Assembly: GCF_002099425.1 (NCBI RefSeq) | Contig: NW_018343964.1 | Location: 16,860,501 to 16,924,500 of the forward strand | Direction of reading: 5' to 3' | Length of the DNA stretch: 64,000 bases | Source of the DNA: Phascolarctos cinereus | Taxonomy: Eukaryota; Chordata; Mammalia; Diprotodontia; Phascolarctidae | Shown here: positions 21,956-30,506 of the stretch, piece after piece | Layout of the letters: every line of letters begins with the position of its first letter | How positions within the stretch are numbered: position 1 is the first letter of the stretch | Program-made: the position numbers and the translations under genes | The notes under the pieces: generated by a model | The model's input: only the letters and a program-made list of their open reading frames with translations | Database searches by the model: none | Told to the model about the DNA's origin: nothing

Positions 21956-21972
21956 ACGCACGTGCACACGTT
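21914..21972. repeat. (GT)n microsatellite with a purine-pyrimidine CACGCACGTGCACACG end
   Basis: About 20 GT units (21914-21954) continue into GCACGCACGTGCACACG, keeping alternation of purine and pyrimidine for almost 60 bases. Confidence 0.9.
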
Positions 21973-22259
21973 GTTGTCTACTGAATCAAAGAGAGCTTTC
22001 CACAATGGGGCATGAGATATCCATCCCCTGTAATGCATTCTTGTATCTCTGTGATGATAGGCGGTTGTTCTCTTGGGCAGTAGTTACCAGCACTGCCGAG
22101 GAACAGAGTTCAACTTGGCTAATGAGACACATGATACAGCTCCAAGGTTCTCAACATTTCAATAAATCAGCGACTGCTCCACTATTGTGTGTAGTCTTTC
22201 CTGATGATTTGGGTGACGGCAATTCAAGTGGAATGATCATCCTGTGCTTTGAAATGTCT

Positions 22260-22530
22260 TCCCTTTGAAACATGCCTTTTCAGGCTTATTATATGGGATT
22301 ACCCATCACATATTCTATGTCACAGGCAAATGCCTTCTTGCTGTTCCTGACATATGACTCTCCCATCTGTGGTCTCCATGCTTTTGCACACAGTCAGCCC
22401 TCCAGGCTTGGAATACATTCCCTCCTCATTGTGCTTCTTAGGATCGCTAGCTCACTTCAGAGCTCAGCACACATTCTACCTCTTGCAGACCTTTCTTGAT
22501 CTCCTTAGCTCTGAATTACCTTGTATTTAC
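22260..22530 (+). mobile_element. L2/L3 LINE fragment
   Basis: CAGGCTTGGAATACATTCCC, TCACTTCAGAGCTCAGCACA, TACCTCTTGCAGACCTTTC and GAATTACCTTGTATTTACTT follow the order of the L2/L3 3' region. Confidence 0.75.
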
Positions 22531-22544
22531 TTTGTGCATAATTA

Positions 22545-22790
22545 TATATATGAGAGGCAGGTGGTAGAATGCTTCCCTGGAAGACAGGAAGCCTTGTCTC
22601 TGATACATCTGTTTATGATAGAATGCCCCCTGGGGTCATTTCACCTTCAACTCAGTGTCCAAAGGCTTAGGAAAGCCTACCTTTGCCTCCAAACTCCAAA
22701 CTCTGCTGGCTGTGTGACCTAGGGCTATGTACATCACTCCTCAGTACTCCATGCAGCTTGTGAAGATTATAAACGGCAGAGAAGGTGGCC
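22545..22790 (+). mobile_element. MIR-related SINE (TTATGGTCTTAG variant, sense), disrupted
   Basis: The head GAGGCAGGTGGTAGAATGC and the downstream part CTGGCTGTGTGACCTAGGG with GAAGATTATAAACGGCAGAG belong to one SINE. They are separated by about 100 bp (22609-22708) that matches 23821-23912 instead. Confidence 0.6.
22609..22699. repeat. short direct duplication, copy 1
   Basis: A 91-base segment starting CTGTTTATGATAGAATG and ending CCTCCAAACTCCAA. It is found again at 23821-23912 with four substitutions and one single-base indel. It sits inside a SINE, which it splits. Confidence 0.9.
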
Positions 22791-22888
22791 ATGTCACCCA
22801 ACTGCTCAACAACAACCCCTCATTGCCTAAAGTCCTTTACAACCTAGTCCCAACAAACCTTTCCCACTTTCCACTCTATGGTCCAGTC

Positions 22889-23322
22889 CAGGGGTGGGGA
22901 ACCTGCAGCCTCAAGGCCACATGGGGCCCTCTAGGTCCTCGAGTGTGGCCCTTTGATTGAATCCAAACTTCACAGAACAAATCCCCTTAATAAAAGGATT
23001 TGTTTTGTAAAACTTGGACTCAAATAGGGTATAGAAAGCTATCCTGCCCTACATGAAAATTGAAGGGGAAGGGGATAGAGAAGGGGGGGGAGAGATAGAA
23101 GAGAGGGCAGATTAGGGATATTCAGAATGCATGCCATCTTGGGGTGGGAGGAAGGATGAAATGGGGAGAAAATTAGGAACCCAAAATCTTGTGGAAGTCA
23201 ATGTTGAAAACTAAAAATTAATTAATTAATTAAAAAAAAAAACTTGGACTCAGTCAAAAGGCTGCACACCCAAGGACCTAGAAGGTCACATGTGACCTCG
23301 AGGCTGCAGGTTTCCTACCCCA
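22889..23322. mobile_element. palindromic non-autonomous hAT element, itself interrupted
   Basis: The two halves are near-perfect inverted copies. The left arm CAGGGGTGGGGAACCTGCAG...CTCTAGGTCCTCGAG is mirrored by the right arm CCAAGGACCTAGAAGG...CTGCAGGTTTCCTACCCC. A perfect 8-bp duplication, GTCCAGTC, lies at 22881-22888 and 23323-23330; 8 bp is the hAT hallmark. A HAL1 tail (23023-23238) interrupts it, so the original length is about 200 bp. A second copy is at 32382-32505. No transposase is encoded. Confidence 0.85.
23023..23238 (+). mobile_element. HAL1 3' end, 5'-truncated insertion
   Basis: It matches the last 210 bp of the HAL1 at 55411-58352 (ATAGAAAGCTATCCTGCCC, GATATTCAGAATGCATGC, CCCAAAATCTTGTGGAAGTC, GTTGAAAACTAAAAATTAAT, poly-A). 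A 14-bp duplication AAAACTTGGACTCA flanks it at 23009-23022 and 23239-23252, so it moved by L1-type target-primed reverse transcription. Confidence 0.9.
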
Positions 23323-23820
23323 GTCCAGTCAAACTGTCTTTGCTGTTCCTTACCCACAATATTCCATTTCCCAACTCTATGCCTTTGTACAAGCTGTCTC
23401 TTGGGCCTGGGATGCAACTTTCTCTTCATTACTGTGTCTTAGAATCTATAATTTCCTTCGAAGCTCGATCAAGTGTCAGCTTCTACAGAAGATCTTTCCT
23501 GATCCCCCAAGTTGCATGACCATTGCCACAATACCTTGTACATAGTTATGTATGTACTTGTCTCTACATAAATTCCTTGAGGACAGGGACTATTCCATAT
23601 CTTTATATCTATAGCACCTAGCACAGTCACTGCTACATAATGGGTATTTAATAAGTACTTGATCCTTGGTTGATTTTTAGGGCTGAATGAGGAAAGAGAG
23701 AAGAAAGTCAGCCAGGAAGCAACTAAAGAAATCTAAAATAACTACTACAAAGAACTGCTCTGATAATGCTAGTATATATCAATAAACAAAAATCCCTTTA
23801 CTCATTTTAGCAGTGCCAAT

Positions 23821-23912
23821 CTGTTTATGATAGAATGTCCCCTGGGGTCATTTCACCTTCAAGTCAGTGTCCAAAGTCTTGGGAAAGCCTACCTTGTGCC
23901 TCCAAACTCCAA
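23821..23912. repeat. short direct duplication, copy 2
   Basis: 92 bases matching 22609-22699, 1.21 kb downstream, in the same orientation. The flanks (GCAGTGCCAAT on the left, GAAAAGGAAAAAAAAG on the right) do not match those of copy 1. Confidence 0.9.
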
Positions 23913-24309
23913 GAAAAGGAAAAAAAAGATAATTCTTTTTCTGAGATCCAGTGCTACCTTCTGTCATGCTTCAGATTTGAACGGACCATTTTGCCCTTCC
24001 ATGGAAACCAACTTGCCTCAAAACTATATAAAACTGCTTACCTTCTCACTTTATTCTTTTCTCTGTTCTGGCTTGTCCCCTGAAGCAGATTCCACAGCCA
24101 AAATTTTCTTCCATTTCAGCCCCAGATAGACTAATTACTTCTTTCATCAACATTATGAAGATTACAGATCTCCTTGAGTCTATGTGTCTTTACTACATCT
24201 CTGCCTCCCCCCTCCTACCTTCATTACCTTGTTCTGTACCTCAAGAGGGGCTCATCTCTAGTTCCCCACTGAGCAATAGAGAACAAATACCACACCCTGT
24301 TCCTTCAGA
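23913..24309. other. unassigned sequence
   Basis: No recognised repeat or exon. The overlapping frames at 23827-24129 and 23835-24083 lie in different phases across the duplicated segment and have no motif. Confidence 0.35.
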
Positions 24310-24660
24310 ATCCAGCATTCATTAAGTATCTGCTATGTTCCAGTCACAAAGCCGAGCACTGGGGCAACAAAGAAAAGCAAAAGACAGCCCCTGCCCTCAG
24401 GGAGCTCACAGTCTAATGGAGAGACAAAATGCAAACAACTCTCTACAGACAAGACATATACAGGATAAAATGGAAATAATTAATAGAGGGAAGACACTAG
24501 CATTGAGGGAGATCAGGAAAGGCTTCTTATATAAGGTGAAATTTTAGCTAAGACTTGAAGGAGGCCAGGAAAGCCAGCAAGTGAAGATGAGGAGAGCATG
24601 CTAGGCATAAGAGCTAAGGTCAATGTCACTCGGTTTCAAGGTACCCAGAGTTTTCAAATA
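24310..24660 (-). mobile_element. L2/L3 LINE fragment
   Basis: Antisense L2/L3: CATTCATTAAGTATCTGCTA, CCCTGCCCTCAGGGAGCTC, ACAGTCTAATGGAGAGAC, AGACTTGAAGGAGGCCAGG. Confidence 0.85.
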
Positions 24661-25159
24661 GTGATCTAAACCCCTAGGTCATGAACCACCAAACCCACCT
24701 CCCAAGACAGAGATTTTGAAAATGACATCTTACTACTATGATTTCAAATTAAGGCTTAAGAGCACTTGATGGACTGCCCTCATGGTCTATTGATATCCAT
24801 GGGATATCAAGAGATCTAGAGGAAGGCACCCAGAATGTTGAGATGAAACTCTAGAGAATGTAATGGAAGACACGGACAAAATGCGCAAAAATGTACATTT
24901 CTTAACAGTTATACTCCTTTGGACCAGAATCCATCACTCCTCTGATCTGCCAGGAAAATTCATCATCAGGAAATTCTCCATCCTGCAAGATTGCATCAGC
25001 TTTGGTATTCACACTTCATCAGTCCCCTCAGTAGCCTCTGCCACTCTGATTGGAGGACTGGAGGGGTTAAGAAAAGAATATCTCCTAAATCATCCATTTA
25101 AAGAGGGATCCTGAGCCAGATATCTCTTCATTTCCCAGCAGGTAGACATCTTTGGACTA
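24661..25159. other. unassigned sequence
   Basis: No recognised repeat. GAATCCATCACTCCTCTGATC at 24926 and GACTCCATCATACCCCCAAC at 25159 resemble each other weakly. No exon is supported. Confidence 0.35.
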
Positions 25160-25350
25160 GACTCCATCATACCCCCAACCCCATACATATTTTTCAGCTT
25201 TCTTTGGTGTGTTTGTTTCTCCAGTTAGATTGTGAACTTCATGAGGGCAGGGACTATCTTTCTTATATGTGTATATATTTGTGTCCCCAGTGTTTAAACA
25301 CAGTATGTAGAGCATCGTAGGCACTTAATAAATGCTTATTGACTGATTCA
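25160..25350 (+). mobile_element. L2/L3 3' end
   Basis: TTAGATTGTGAACTTCATGA, GGGCAGGGACTATCTTTCTT, TGTGTCCCCAGTGTT and the terminal GGCACTTAATAAATGCTTAT are diagnostic. Confidence 0.8.
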
Positions 25351-27130
25351 CTGACAGGATGAGAAAACATCAATCTGCATTGGACATTGGGAAGAGTTCT
25401 CACAATGATAAAAATATGGATCTTTTTAAGGGTTAGAATATCCAAATATCAGCATATTCTTACTTTCTTCTCTTCTCCCAGTTATTGGACAGGGCCATTT
25501 CACTAAAGAGACCATCACCAGCTTCACACAACTGTGACTGGAATTCATCCTGTAAGATCTTTGAGTAGGGCCCCACTCTAGGGCCCATAGTTTGAGTGAG
25601 GGTCAACTGTCCCCATTTTGTGACCCCAACTCTAGATCCCATAGTCTGACTGAGGCTCAGTTGCCTCATCCTGGGCTCTCAATTCTAAAAATAATAATGA
25701 CAATAACTGCCACTTTGTTTCAGTCCATTCCTCTCAAAAAGATTTACTGACCTTTTCAATGGTGAAAAAGTCAGCTATCTTTTTATCTATTAGAAAAAGC
25801 TCTAGTGGAAAAGAAAAGAGAAAAATTTCAACACGTGTACAGTTTCATGCCTCCTAATAGAGTCACATTCCAGGGGGACCATGGAAAACTTTAGCCAAGC
25901 TGAGTTCACTGATTTTGAACACCTTCCAAAGGCGATATTTTGGTGCAACTCACACTTTATTTGTTTAATAAAAGATCATACACCCTGTTAGAAGCATCAA
26001 AACTCCAGTCCATTAATCTTGACCAAAACTTTACTTCCAGTGGAGCTCTTTCTTTGAAGGGGGTGGGGTGGAAGGGAAGCTGTGATGAGGAGTTGGGGGA
26101 GGAGAAAAAAAACCATTGAGTTTTCCACTTTCAGGAGAATGGCAAGATCCTTGGGGAGACAGTAAATTGAAATTAAGGCTGTTTCAGGCAGCCTACAGGA
26201 TATGCCTGCAAATGTAGACATATCGAAATGGTGAAAAAGTCTGTTTGTGCCCATTCATATAAAGTGAATGGCTTGTAATGTTCTCCAGCCCCTGGGAACG
26301 GTGGCTAGATTGAGGAAAGGAGGCAGGAAGAATGGGATGGATTTGACATAAGTACATTTAAGTGTACTGAAAGCTCCGGCTCCTCCCTGCGGTTTAATGG
26401 CAGAGCCCTCTGGGAACTACAAGGAAGAAGCCAAGTGAATCCCTACAGCTTTTTGTTTTAAGGATAACAAATCTTAAAACAGGTGTGAGCCCAGAAAGAT
26501 CCTTTTACTTGTTGTTTTTAAAAGTTCTCTGCAGCCAGACGGGTTCTCTGTGTATTATTATCATTCCCCAAAATGAGGTCTGGGGGAGGCAGGGGGCAGT
26601 GGGAAAGGAAGCTGAATAAACAAAAACTGTTTCAAGTGACCAATATTAATTAAGTGCACTGGTCATGCACTATGAAATTTATTAAACTGCAGTTACCAAG
26701 AGACCGGATTAGTCAGAGTTAATGAACACAGATACAAGGGAAAGACTCCAGGAAATGTCTTCCAGGGGTTGGATGAGATTGGTGAGTAATATGACCAGAG
26801 ATTAAAATGCTGAACAGCATCCATTACAGGCAAGAAGGCTGATTATTGAAAAGGGTCCCCTTTCCGGGGGTGCTATTTTTTTTGACAAGGTCTGAAGGGA
26901 GAGAGCTGGTGGACCTCTGTTCATTTATATTCATTAGGCAGGGATTTTTTTTCATGCTCAGAGCCTCTGTGCACCCTTGCTGCCATCTGCTGGAGAAGGC
27001 ATCTTTAAGTGTTCTTGAATCAACATGGCTGTCTGGGGAAGCCCAGAATTTGAGGGTATGACTTAACATAACAGTGATAATAGGGAGAGAACCCAAATCC
27101 CCAAGGTAGGGCCTGGATGTGTGATCCATG
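25351..27130. other. repeat-poor island, candidate conserved noncoding DNA
   Basis: Almost 1.8 kb with no recognised interspersed repeat. The stretch at about 26450-26780 is rich in homeodomain-like words (CAATATTAATTAAGTGCACT at about 26641, AAATTTATTAAACTGCAG at about 26675), and AATAAAAGATCATAC lies at 25967. The opposed frames at 26846-27061 and 27129-26824 overlap and have no motif, so they are not called as genes. A role as regulatory DNA is inference. Confidence 0.4.
26977..26994. promoter_or_regulatory. CTCF-like site
   Basis: TTGCTGCCATCTGCTGGA fits the minus-oriented CTCF core pattern (TGCCnyCTnsTGG). It lies in a repeat-poor island. A single motif match carries modest weight without occupancy data. 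Confidence 0.3.
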
Positions 27131-27134
27131 AATG

Positions 27135-27335
27135 TAGGGAATTTTTAAGAGAGGAAGCTCTCCCTACAAATGCAGGTTGGCATGTTTTCTGCAACTTATG
27201 GTCTTTAGGGAGTTGACTAGATGGGTTGAATTACTTACCCAGAGTCACACAGCTAGCACGAGTCAGAAGAGGGACTTGAATTCAGGTCTTCGGGGCTTCC
27301 TCTATCTATTATGCTACCTGCTTGTATTTCCCCAA
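27135..27335 (-). mobile_element. MIR-related SINE (TTATGGTCTTAG variant)
   Basis: Antisense copy, longer than 15000-15195: GGAAGCTCTCCCTACAAATG, CTGCAACTTATGGTCTTTAG, CAGAGTCACACAGCTAGCAC and GACTTGAATTCAGGTCTTCG. Confidence 0.75.
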
Positions 27336-27789
27336 AGTAACTACAGTAAATTCCTTTACAATGGCGGTAGGAGAAAGGACAAGCATCTGTGCTTGAGTAC
27401 TGAATGGCACATTGCCCCAAAGAAAATTGTGAAGCTGTAAAAGTTTGTCATTTGATGCCATATATTGGGTGTCATCTCAGAACAGTAGATTGTGAATTAA
27501 CAGCTAATATCCACTGAGATGGTAGGGGTTAACAACTTATTGTGTTTTGCCCCCCCAATTTTTTTTAAATTTTTGCATTTCAATAGGATGTTCTTGAAGA
27601 CCCAAAGGAATAAACCTTTAATAGTAGAATTTCAGGAACTGGAAATAGGTTGTGAATGGAGACGGGTCTTGAAGCTCTATTAGACAGAGGTCTGCTCTAG
27701 CCTCCCTCAACAGTTGAATGCATCACAAAGAAAGACTTAGGCTTTCCATCTCAGGAGATATTTAAGGCACATCAGTACTTCAGCCATAG
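27336..27789. other. unassigned sequence
   Basis: No recognised repeat or exon. It includes a C/T and A/T homopolymer-rich patch at about 27550-27580. Confidence 0.35.
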
Positions 27790-27905
27790 TCAATCAACCA
27801 ATCAATACACATTTATTAAGTGCTCACTATGTATTAAGCATTGGGGATACAAAAAGAGCCAAAAGACAGGCCCTGCCCTCAAGGAGTTTACAATCTAATG
27901 GAATC
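27790..27905 (-). mobile_element. L2/L3 fragment
   Basis: Antisense end: ACATTTATTAAGTGCTCACT, AGACAGGCCCTGCCCTCAAG and GAGTTTACAATCTAATGG. Confidence 0.85.
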
Positions 27906-28913
27906 TAATCCATAGTTTGAATGGAATTCTTTCTAGAGGCAGAAGGTTGAACTAAATGACCTCTCTGGGTCTTTTCCAGCCCCATAATGTTAAGATCCCT
28001 TATGCCTGAAGTCCCACACTGAGTGGTATTTTCTAAAGCCAAAGTATCAGAGGAGTATCATCTGTTAAGATGTCTCCCACAAGCTCGTCTAACCAGTTCC
28101 TCTCACATAAGAACCTTGCAGATTGGCTCTCAGGATACACAATGAACATTCACAAGGGCCTTCAAGGTTCAGCCAAACTCTGGACTGTGATTTTGTTTTT
28201 ATATCCTTCCAACTTGGAGGGCTAATGCCAGAAATTGGAGGGGGAAGAACTTACCCTGCAAGAAAAGGATATTTTGGGGATGACCGCCCAAAATCTGAAA
28301 CAACAAAGAAAACTTGGCCTGGCCCCATCCCTAGCACCATTAAGGAGGGATAATATAAGGAGAGATCAAGTAACCCTATGAGGTGCTTTGTAGAAGGACA
28401 TAAAAGTGATGGAGCTGAAGAGAGAAAAGCATAAAACCTGGAACACCCATTGCCAAGTGCTTTTTTTCCCTATTAATTTTGAAAGCCCTTGTGTATTTCA
28501 AGGGGAATTTAATCTGTATGTTTCTGATTCATTTACACTTAACTCACCACAATGTTGTTTTGTAAGGGCCATTTGTTGTCCAATAAGGCCTCTGAACCGT
28601 GGTTATAACCCTTTTTATTAAAGCTTTTTTTTTCTTTCCCTCTCTCTCTCTTTTTCTTAGAAACAGTATTATCCTTGGCCAAATGGAAACAAGTTCCAAA
28701 TAGAGGTCTTTCAGAGCTCAACCAGGAACCCAGATTTAGTCAAAGAGTTTCTCTAATGCCGAATTCTAACCCAACGAATGAGCCCCAGCAGCTATACAAG
28801 GAAGGGCTTCATTGAGATGATATTTATTTCTTGTTCTCAAATTTCTAAAATGAACCTCCCTTTGGGGGAGATTCTTTGGGACATTCAGTCAGTCAGTCAA
28901 CTACAGTTACCCC
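27906..28913. other. repeat-poor island
   Basis: About 1 kb with no recognised repeat. The part at 28440-28620 is evenly composed and AT-rich and reads like single-copy DNA. A CTTTCCCTCTCTCTCTC tract lies at about 28635. A tetranucleotide run, CAGTCAGTCAGTCAA, lies at 28886-28900. Confidence 0.35.
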
Positions 28914-29205
28914 TTCCACACCACAACTTTCTCCATCAGAATTTTGATATATCATGGGCCTGCATAAGAAATTAAATGGGAATTTTGGGGGAGTTTTGTG
29001 GAAGCCACAGATGACACAGAAAAAGTTTAGAAACTCAGAAATGCATAAAAATATGTATAGTGTTATATAACATCAACATATTTTATCTTTTAATGTTATA
29101 ATAATTCGACTTCTCTGATATGGAGGGCCAAAACATTTTATGTGGATTTTCCTGATCCAGGGGGGTGCCACGCCCCTACTCCCCACAATGTGGAAGAATT
29201 AACTG
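28914..29205. mobile_element. Tigger/mariner-like non-autonomous DNA transposon
   Basis: The ends form an inverted pair: CAGTTACCCCTTCCACA on the left and TGTGGAAGAATTAACTG on the right. TA precedes the left end and TG follows the right end, compatible with a decayed TA target duplication. About 290 bp, AT-rich centre, no frame. The internal segment GATATGGAGGGCCAAAAC is Tigger-like. Confidence 0.6.
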
Positions 29206-29400
29206 TGTCCAAATAACTACTTTGTGGCAGACATTGTGCTGAGTGGTGGGGATACAAAGAAAAACAAGGGGCATGAAGGAAGTCAGGCAGTGTGCTCAAC
29301 AGTTTTGGTCAAGAACCCTGTGCAAAATGTCACGGTGTAAAACAGAGGAAATAGTAACTACAAGTCTTCCTCTCAAGGAGCTTACATTCTAGAGAACTGG
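29206..29400 (-). mobile_element. L2/L3 fragment with about 90 bp of unassigned insert
   Basis: TTTGTGGCAGACATTGTGCT and GGGGATACAAAGAAAAACAA lie on the left, and CTCAAGGAGCTTACATTCTA on the right. The expected intervening bases are replaced by about 29272-29365 of unknown origin. Confidence 0.65.
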
Positions 29401-29734
29401 ACCTCTCAATAAGACCCTAAGCTACCTATCTAGATGCTTCTAGATATCTAGAAGTGAAATGTCTGCCAATATTCTAATAACTTGAATTAAAGGAATCAGT
29501 AGAAAGAAATGGGCATTTATGCACTGATCATTGCCATTTAAAATATTTCAAAACTATAGTTAAAGCATCTTGCTTATAGTCTCAAACTCAAAGTCCTTTA
29601 GTCCTTTCTGGGTATTGGAGAGTAATGCTATTTTCATGTAACTGCTATGACTTTGGCTCCCTTGAATAAATTGATTAAATTGGTCTCACATGTTGAATTA
29701 TAGGCCATTATTAGCCTTGGTGCCATGCAAAGGA
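29401..29734. other. unassigned AT-rich sequence
   Basis: No recognised repeat. A small inverted word, TCTAGATATCTAGA, lies near 29440-29453. Confidence 0.35.
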
Positions 29735-29930
29735 TAGAATTATAGGATGTAGAGTTAGAAGGCACTTTAACCATCTTTTAATTTAATTCCATTATTTTAA
29801 GGATGAGGAAACTAAGGTTCAAAGATATGAAGCCATGTGCCCAAAGTCTCAAAAAGTAAAATAGTAAAGAGTAATAGAGCCAGGATTTGAATTCTGGCTT
29901 CAGATTGTGTGTTCTTTTCAGTGTACTATA
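29735..29930 (-). mobile_element. MIR
   Basis: Antisense MIR: TAGAGTTAGAAGGCACTTTA, TTAAGGATGAGGAAACTAAG, TAGAGCCAGGATTTGAATTC. Confidence 0.75.
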
Positions 29931-30013
29931 GAGGCTATCCTTTCTTCTACCAACTGCCAAATACTTATGCACATATCTGTTTCCAGTACTCCATAGTCCA
30001 GTTCTACATGTAG

Positions 30014-30175
30014 GAGATGGTATGTACAGTAGAAAGAACATTCATCTCTGATATCTGATACTTGTGTGACCTTGGGCATATCAAAATCTCCCCAGGCCTC
30101 AGTTTCCCCATCTGTAAAATGAGGGGATTGAACTATTTGGTCTAAGCTCCTTTCCTGCTAGATTTAAAATCCTAT
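30014..30175 (+). mobile_element. MIR
   Basis: Sense MIR: GATACTTGTGTGACCTTGGG, CCTCAGTTTCCCCATCTGTA, AAATGAGGGGATTGAACTA. Confidence 0.8.
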
Positions 30176-30251
30176 ATTGAAAGCATTAATGGCTTATCCT
30201 CCTAGAAATATGCTCCAAAGAAGAAATATTTACTTGCCCAACAAATTCAGG

Positions 30252-30506
30252 GCAGGAATTTTTAACCTTCTATGTATCATAGCAGGCTGGTGAAATTTAG
30301 GAACCCCTTTCTCAGAATATGATTTCAAATGCATAAAATACAAAGAATTACAAAGTAACCAATTACCAAAAATGTATATAAAATTGAATTGAATATAAAA
30401 ATATTTATTGAAATTAAGACATAATTTTTTTCCAATCCAAGTTCATAGATCCTGTGAAATCTATCCTGATAGAGTCCATGGATTCCAGATTAAGAATTTT
30501 TGTTCT
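30252..30506. mobile_element. old hAT/Charlie-like DNA transposon
   Basis: The left end GGAATTTTTAACCTTCTATG and the right end CCAGATTAAGAATTTTTGTTC are degenerate inverted repeats. The body (AGGAACCCCTTTCTCAGAAT, AAATGCATAAAATACAAAG, GATAGAGTCCATGGATTCC) resembles a mammal-wide Charlie-type element. It has no frame. Confidence 0.55.

Larger units (their letters stand above)
22790..23670 (+). mobile_element. L3/L2 LINE 3' part carrying a nested hAT
   Basis: Left arm: CCCCTCATTGCCTAAAGTCC and CTTTACAACCTAGTCCCAAC. Right arm (from 23331): CTTTGCTGTTCCTTACCC, AGATCTTTCCTGATCCCCC, ATACCTTGTACATAG, CCTTGAGGACAGGGAC and the terminal GGGTATTTAATAAGTACTTG. The hAT at 22889-23322 is flanked by GTCCAGTC on both sides. 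Confidence 0.8.

Noticed and set aside
22272-22722. Overlapping plus frames of 75 and 122 codons
   Set aside because: They run through an L2/L3 3' region, a SINE and a duplicated segment, so the frame crosses unrelated elements.
26824-27129. A 101-codon minus frame opposite a 71-codon plus frame
   Set aside because: The two exclude each other, neither shows a domain, and there is no supported splice site or start context. The stretch is better described as repeat-poor noncoding DNA.
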